This document shows positions 58,817 to 64,000 of a DNA stretch of 64,000 nt, one piece after another (position 1 is the stretch's first letter; each line of letters starts with the position of its first letter). The stretch spans positions 1 to 64,000 of the forward strand of contig DXMF01000033.1 of assembly GCA_019414345.1 (NCBI GenBank), written 5' to 3'. The notes below the pieces were generated by a model. That model saw only the letters and a program-made list of their open reading frames with translations. It ran no database searches and was not told the DNA's origin. This DNA is from Collinsella sp. Lineage in GTDB: Bacteria > Actinomycetota > Coriobacteriia > Coriobacteriales > Coriobacteriaceae. The translations under genes were made by a program, and so were the position numbers.

Positions 58817-60295
58817 ATGACTGAGACCGCTAAGAAAAAGCGCGGTATGCCTTCATCGTTCACCATTCTTCTTGCTCTGCTGGCAATTGTTGCAGTGATT
58901 ACCGTTATCGTCTCCGGCACGTCCGGCGGCGCGGTTACTGCCGCCCGTCTGAGCGATTTCTGCACCGCCCCGATTAAGGGCTTCGCTGACGCTCTGCCCG
59001 TCTGCCTCTTCGTTATGATCCTGGGCGGCTTCCTCGGCATGATGACCGAGACCGGCGCCCTGGACAACGGCATCGCCGTCCTGGTGCAGAAGCTTAAGGG
59101 CAACGAGATCATGCTCATTCCCGTGCTGATGCTCATCTTCTCCCTCGGTGGTACCACCTATGGTATGTGCGAGGAGACCGTTCCCTTCTACGCCCTGCTT
59201 GCCGCTACCATGATGGCCGCTGGCTTCGACCCGATGGTCGGCGCCGCTACCGTCCTGCTCGGCGCTGGCTGCGGCTGCCTGGGCTCCACGGTTAACCCGT
59301 TCGCCGTCGGCGCTGCCGTCGACGCTCTGACCGGCGTTGGCATTGAGGTCAACCAGTCCATCATCATCGGCCTCGGTGCCGTCCTGTGGATTGTTACCAC
59401 TGCCATGTCCATCTTCTTCGTCATGAGCTATGCCAAGAAGGTCAAGGCTGACAAGGGTTCCACCATCCTGTCGATGCAGGAGCTCAAGGACGCCGAAGAG
59501 GCTCACGGCAAGGCTGCTTCCGAGGTTCACAATGAGGTCAAGCTCACCGGTCGTCAGAAGGGTGTTCTGATCGCCTTTGCCTTCACCTTCGTCGTTATGA
59601 TCGTCGGCTTCATTCCGCTGGCCGACCTCAACGAGGGCGTCGCCAACTTCTTCGACGCTGGCGCTGTCTACGACGCCGACGGTAACGCCGTCGTCCAGGG
59701 CTGGTCTGCCCTGATCACCGGCCTGCCCATTGGCCAGTGGTACTTCGACGAGGCTTCCACCTGGTTCTTCCTCATGGCCGTCCTGATCGGTATCATCGGT
59801 GGCCTGTCCGAGAAGCAGATCGTTAACACCTTCATCACCGGCGCTGCCGACATGATGTCCGTTGTTCTCGTCATCGCCCTCGCCCGTGGTATCTCCGTCC
59901 TCATGGCTAACACCGGCCTCGACGTCTACGTCCTCGACGCTGCCGCCAATGCTCTGGCTGGCCTGTCCGGCGTGATCTTCGCTCCCATGAGCTTCCTGGT
60001 CTACTTCGGCCTGTCCTTCCTGATCCCCTCGACCTCTGGTATGGCTACCGTCTCCATGCCTATCATGGGACCGCTGGCTGTTAAGCTCGGCTTCTCGCCC
60101 GAGGTCATGGTCATGATCTTCTCCTCTGCCATCGGCGTTGTGAACCTGTTCACCCCGACCTCCGGCGCCATCATGGGCGGTCTCGCCCTGGCCAAGATCG
60201 AGTGGACGACCTGGCTCAAGTTTGCCCTTAAGCTCATCGTCGCTCTCTCCGTCGTCTGCGCCATCATCCTGACCGTCGCTTGCGTGATGCTCTAA
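58817..60295 (+). CDS. arcD: Arginine/ornithine antiporter-type permease (YfcC/ArcD-like)
   Basis: A 492-residue, about 12-helix permease of the YfcC/DcuC-like group found in arginine deiminase loci. It begins MTETAKKKRGMPSSFTILLA and has the repeated motifs GGTTYGMCEETVPFYALLAA, GAGCGCLGSTVNPFAVGAAV and FLIPSTSGMATVSMPIMGPL. It would exchange external arginine for ornithine. I chose ATG 58817, nine bases after AAGGGGGG; ATG 58808 is too close to that site. No carbamate kinase gene follows, which is unusual. Confidence 0.88.
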   Translation: MTETAKKKRGMPSSFTILLALLAIVAVITVIVSGTSGGAVTAARLSDFCTAPIKGFADALPVCLFVMILGGFLGMMTETGALDNGIAVLVQKLKGNEIMLIPVLMLIFSLGGTTYGMCEETVPFYALLAATMMAAGFDPMVGAATVLLGAGCGCLGSTVNPFAVGAAVDALTGVGIEVNQSIIIGLGAVLWIVTTAMSIFFVMSYAKKVKADKGSTILSMQELKDAEEAHGKAASEVHNEVKLTGRQKGVLIAFAFTFVVMIVGFIPLADLNEGVANFFDAGAVYDADGNAVVQGWSALITGLPIGQWYFDEASTWFFLMAVLIGIIGGLSEKQIVNTFITGAADMMSVVLVIALARGISVLMANTGLDVYVLDAAANALAGLSGVIFAPMSFLVYFGLSFLIPSTSGMATVSMPIMGPLAVKLGFSPEVMVMIFSSAIGVVNLFTPTSGAIMGGLALAKIEWTTWLKFALKLIVALSVVCAIILTVACVML

Positions 60296-60397
60296 GTACC
60301 CAACGGGTACCCCACGGAAACCTTGACGATCCTGTAAAGGATCACCTGGTCATCGTCTGTCCGGTGGGGTCAACCCACCGGTAGACTCCTACCTTTA

Positions 60398-60436
60398 GCC
60401 CCCTCCCGTTCCGTGCGCGGGAGGGGGCGCTTTTTT
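60398..60436 (+). terminator. Intrinsic terminator of arcD
   Basis: GCCCCCTCCC and GGGAGGGGGC pair perfectly over 10 bp; CGCTTTTTT follows. Confidence 0.92.
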
Positions 60437-60603
60437 GTTCCGCGGTTTTACCAAACCGCGGAACCGGTCGACGCTGCAAACCCGCCAGAGCGGCAATCTG
60501 ACGTTCAATCGTCGGGCATGGCCAAAAGGCCTATGCCCTCCTCTTTCACGTCACCTTGCTCGCTCTGACGGGCTTTCGCTGACTTATGCTCCACCTGCGA
60601 CGT
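60437..60603 (+). repeat. Structured intergenic element, family A copy 2
   Basis: Starts with a 12-bp perfect hairpin GTTCCGCGGTTT/AAACCGCGGAAC, then GTCGACGCTGCAAAC as in copy 1. The outer stem pairs AACCCGCCAGAGC with GCTCTGACGGGCTT (copy 1: ACGCCCCTAAGC with GCCTAGGGGCGT). Conserved parts are GGCAATCTGACGTTCAATCG, the TCCTCTTTCACGTCACCTTG strand and TTCGCTGACTTATGCTC. The apical hairpin GGGCATGGCC/GGCCTATGCCC is different from copy 1 but still pairs. Confidence 0.72.
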
Positions 60604-60701
60604 TCCCCTTGTTGGTGCAGGGGGAAGCTTGCTCGCTCTGGTGCCCGTTCGCTGGCTTCAGCTCTGCCTGCGACGTTTTCATTGTTGGTGCTGAGTGACT
60701 T
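60556..60701 (+). repeat. 73-bp imperfect direct repeat
   Basis: Units begin at 60556 and 60629 with TTGCTCGCTCTG and share TTCGCTG, CTTATGCTC/CTTCAGCTC, CCTGCGACGTT and TTGTTGGTGC. The first unit overlaps the 3' part of structured element copy 2, so the second may be a decayed partial duplicate. Confidence 0.6.
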
Positions 60702-60849
60702 GTTCCCCGTTCCAAACGAGCTGCCCCGGGTCCCCGGTGGTTGTGGTGAGCGTGTTTGGTTGGTGCCTGTTGATGGTCTGGGTATCGGGGAGGGCGGGCT
60801 CCGTTATAATCGCCTAGGACATTAAATGGAAACGGGACGGGAGCCACAC

Positions 60850-62331
60850 ATGCGCCAGGGTTTCGACAACGCGAAGTATATCGAGCTGCAGGCTGCTCAC
60901 ATTAAGGAGCGCATCTCGCAGTTTGGTGGCAAGCTCTATTTGGAGTTTGGTGGCAAGCTGTTTGACGACTATCATGCGAGCCGCGTGCTGCCGGGTTTTG
61001 AACCGGACAGCAAGTTCCGCATGCTCAAGAGCATTGCCGATGATGTTGAGGTCATCATCGCAATCAATGCAAACCATATCGAGAAGAACAAGGCCCGTGG
61101 CGACCTGGGCATTACCTATGACGAGGACGTCTTGCGCCTGGTCGACCTGTTCCGCGGCAACGGTTTTGCTGTCGCGGCCGTGGTTATCACGCAGTATGCC
61201 GGTCAGCCCGCTGCCGACGTCTTCCGCAATCGTCTGAATGCACTCGGCATTCCCGCCAAGCTGCACTATCCCATTGAGGGCTATCCGCACGACGTCGATC
61301 TGATCGTTTCTGACGAAGGCTACGGCAAGAACGAGTTCGTCGAGACCACGCGTCCACTTGTTGTCGTGACGGCGCCCGGCCCTGGCTCGGGCAAGCTCGC
61401 CACTTGCCTCTCACAGCTGTATCACGAGCATAAGCACGGCACTGCCGCCGGCTATGCCAAGTTTGAGACCTTCCCGGTCTGGAATCTTCCTCTGACGCAT
61501 CCGGTCAATATTGCCTACGAGGCCGCCACGGCGGACCTCGACGATGCCAACATCATCGATTCCTTCCACCTTGAGGCCTACAACAAGACCACGGTCAACT
61601 ACAACCGCGACGTCGAGGCCTTCCCGGTGGTCCGCGCCCTGATGGAAAAGATCCTGGGCAAGAGCCCCTACCAGAGCCCCACGGACATGGGCGTCAATAT
61701 GGTCGGCTTTGCCATCACCGATGACGATGCCTGCCGCGACGCTTCCAAGATGGAGATCGTCCGCCGCTACTTTACCGCGGTCGAAAATGTGCGCCGTACC
61801 GGCGTGGGGGATGAGCAAGTCGACCGTCTCAAGATTATTATGAAGAAGGCCGGCATCGATAAGAACTATTCGCCGGCGCGCTCGGCGGCCCTAACCAGGG
61901 AGCAGCTGACGGGTGGTCCCGTGGGCGCCATGGTCATGCCCGATGGCTCCGTGGTGACCGGCAAGACCTCCACGCGCCTGGGCGCCGCAAGTTCGCTCAT
62001 TATGAACGCCCTCAAGCATGTCTCGGGCGTCGACCTTGAGCTCGAGGTCATTAGCGATGAGGCGATTGAGCCCATCAGCAAGCTCAAGACGCATTTCCTG
62101 GGCAGCAAAAACCCGCGCCTTCACACCGACGAGACGCTTATGGCGCTGTCGATCACCTCGGCTACGAGCGAGACGGCCGCTCGTGTCCTTTCGGGCCTGG
62201 AGCAGCTGCGCGGTTGCGATGCCTTCTTTAGCGTGATTATCTCGCCGACGGACGAGACGGTGTTGCGTAAACTGGGCATCAACGTGTGCTGCGAGCCCAA
62301 GTTTGAGCGTCGTGGTTTCTTCCATCGCTAA
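60850..62331 (+). CDS. DUF1846 (UPF0371) family protein
   Basis: A 493-residue protein of a conserved family with no firmly assigned function. Characteristic segments are GFDNAKYIELQAAHIKERIS, LYLEFGGKLFDDYHASRVLP, VVVTAPGPGSGKLATCLSQL near residue 180 (a P-loop-like GPGSGK) and DSFHLEAYNKTTVNYNRDVE. The P-loop-like motif suggests nucleotide or phosphate binding. ATG at 60850 follows GGGAG by six bases; ATG at 60826 has no such site. It stands alone with its own terminator. Confidence 0.92.
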   Translation: MRQGFDNAKYIELQAAHIKERISQFGGKLYLEFGGKLFDDYHASRVLPGFEPDSKFRMLKSIADDVEVIIAINANHIEKNKARGDLGITYDEDVLRLVDLFRGNGFAVAAVVITQYAGQPAADVFRNRLNALGIPAKLHYPIEGYPHDVDLIVSDEGYGKNEFVETTRPLVVVTAPGPGSGKLATCLSQLYHEHKHGTAAGYAKFETFPVWNLPLTHPVNIAYEAATADLDDANIIDSFHLEAYNKTTVNYNRDVEAFPVVRALMEKILGKSPYQSPTDMGVNMVGFAITDDDACRDASKMEIVRRYFTAVENVRRTGVGDEQVDRLKIIMKKAGIDKNYSPARSAALTREQLTGGPVGAMVMPDGSVVTGKTSTRLGAASSLIMNALKHVSGVDLELEVISDEAIEPISKLKTHFLGSKNPRLHTDETLMALSITSATSETAARVLSGLEQLRGCDAFFSVIISPTDETVLRKLGINVCCEPKFERRGFFHR

Positions 62332-62365
62332 GTTTGAAGCACTGCGTTAATTGCATCGCATTTTG

Positions 62366-62398
62366 GCCGTATCGGGTTAGCGCCCGGTACGGCTTTTT
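62366..62398 (+). terminator. Intrinsic terminator of the DUF1846 gene
   Basis: GGCCGTATCGGG pairs with CCCGGTACGGC (one wobble), followed by TTTTTG. Confidence 0.88.
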
Positions 62399-62587
62399 GA
62401 TCAATAAAGCGTCTATTTCGGCGAAAAATAGCTGTTTACCTGCCTAGAAACAATTTGAGCGGTATACAATAACCGTAACTGTTTCATCCTTAGCGGGATG
62501 CCGCATGATGGATATTACCTGCCATCGTGAGGTGTGTCGGTCGCGCACGGCGCGTTAGATGCTCGTGCTCGGTTTGAGGAGGCTGCT

Positions 62588-62926
62588 ATGGCGGGCAAGG
62601 GTCGTGCGAGTGTCAACGATATGAAGCGTGTCGAGGTGCTGGTGTTGATGGAGATCGACCAGCAAACCGAAGACAATGGCGGGCCGTATGGTTTCTCGCG
62701 CAAAACGCTTGCCGAGCGCGTGGGGGTTTCGCCGTATCGTGCCCGCGCCGCAATCGATCGCTTGGATTCCGAAGGCATGATTGATGTCGTCTCGCGTTAT
62801 AGCGACGACGGCGGTCAGCTTGCAAATGGCATTTGCCTCACCGAACGTGGCGAGTGGTATCTTGAGGGCGTCCGTACCGGCATGCTCGTTCAAGAAATGC
62901 TTGAGGACGAGGTTGCTGATCGATAG
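62588..62926 (+). CDS. Winged-helix DNA-binding protein
   Basis: A 112-residue protein with a winged-helix fold: VEVLVLMEIDQQTEDNG, a recognition region SRKTLAERVGVSPYRARAAI and a wing (SEGMIDVVSRYSDDGGQLAN), ending in a helix (VRTGMLVQEMLEDEVADR). It resembles MarR-like or phage-type repressors but no family is certain. ATG at 62588 follows GAGGAGGCTGCT. It lies between the DUF1846 gene and pyrG, with a terminator after it. Targets are unknown. Confidence 0.8.
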   Translation: MAGKGRASVNDMKRVEVLVLMEIDQQTEDNGGPYGFSRKTLAERVGVSPYRARAAIDRLDSEGMIDVVSRYSDDGGQLANGICLTERGEWYLEGVRTGMLVQEMLEDEVADR

Positions 62927-62950
62927 CAGCATGTAACCCTTGCCATAGCG

Positions 62951-62982
62951 ACGCCGCTTGGGAAACTGGGCGGCGTTTTGTT
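62951..62982 (+). terminator. Intrinsic terminator of the winged-helix gene
   Basis: ACGCCGC and GCGGCGT pair over 7 bp around TTGGGAAACTGG, then TTTGTTTC. Confidence 0.75.
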
Positions 62983-63098
62983 TCAAGATTGAGAAATGCA
63001 ATCGCACGCGAGAAAAATTGCGGACGGTCCGCGGCGCGAGTATTACAATGAAGACCCGTAAGATGTGGATAAACAACTTCTACGGGAAGCGCAGGTAA

Positions 63099-64000
<902 letters not shown>

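Larger units (their letters stand above)
60296..60849. other. 554-bp region between arcD and the DUF1846 gene
   Basis: Contains a small hairpin (CCGGTGGG/CCCACCGG, 60361-60380), the arcD terminator, structured element copy 2, and a 73-bp imperfect direct repeat. The last 100 bases before 60850 presumably hold the DUF1846 promoter (TATAATC at 60804). No convincing ORF. Confidence 0.5.

Noticed and set aside
63064..63072. TGTGGATAA, a perfect DnaA box
   Set aside because: It is single, with no further boxes, AT-rich unwinding region or dnaA/dnaN genes nearby, so no origin is supported.

Overview
The window looks like chromosome of a gut actinobacterium of class Coriobacteriia, most likely Collinsella or a close relative. 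This is inferred from the high-GC coding sequence, the fermentative gene set (L-lactate dehydrogenase, phosphotransacetylase, two acetate kinases, an arginine deiminase locus), the acetylase variant of the diaminopimelate pathway, a fused-ATPase ECF transporter, and several gene families typical of the group. No phage, transposase, CRISPR array, rRNA or tRNA was seen.

Layout. 1-8.9 kb: a truncated acidic-repeat protein, a membrane protein with a Ser/Thr/Asn tail, glutamine-dependent NAD synthetase, an aminotransferase, L-lactate dehydrogenase, a DUF2974 alpha/beta-hydrolase and a YejK-like nucleoid protein. 9-14.9 kb: a lysine-biosynthesis operon on the minus strand (lysA-dapA as one open frame, dapB, dapH) behind a lysine riboswitch, with a divergent M20 deacetylase. 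14.9-22 kb: a minus-strand catabolic-looking group (MFS transporter, M20 peptidase, two-subunit aconitase X, frameshifted Fe-S flavoenzyme). 22-28 kb: a small FxLYD protein, an XRE regulator beside a Ser/Thr kinase, a secreted coiled-coil cell-wall protein, and an ATP-grasp ligase with an aspartate/glutamate racemase. 28-34 kb: an ECF transporter (T component, fused A-A' ATPase, S component) preceded by a Trp-Trp-Trp leader peptide and attenuator, then a C69 dipeptidase. 34-43 kb: lipid kinase with a 30-residue membrane peptide, RNase D, Zn-metallopeptidase, xseA-xseB, HIT protein, tandem ackA and convergent pta. 43-52.6 kb: UDP-galactopyranose mutase and a glycosyltransferase, P1 peptidase, Maf, DJ-1, an RlmD-type methyltransferase and polyphosphate kinase. 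53-60.3 kb: arcA, aminotransferase, a second arcA of identical protein sequence, arcB and an arginine/ornithine antiporter. 60.8-64 kb: a DUF1846 protein, a winged-helix protein and the start of pyrG.

The most unusual material is between genes. Three copies of a structured element (8961-9173, 30866-30966, 60437-60603) keep internal-loop sequences while their stems change in a compensatory way. Three nested inverted repeats (42222-42348, 45835-45944, 46039-46163) have perfect 21-29 bp outer arms of unrelated sequence around an inner hairpin; two of them share a core with compensatory changes. Both arcA genes have the same promoter layout, with CCGTTC motifs 21 bp apart and 39 bp before a TATAA box. 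Together with the Trp attenuator, the lysA-dapA fusion and the paired acetate kinases, these are the points most worth following up.
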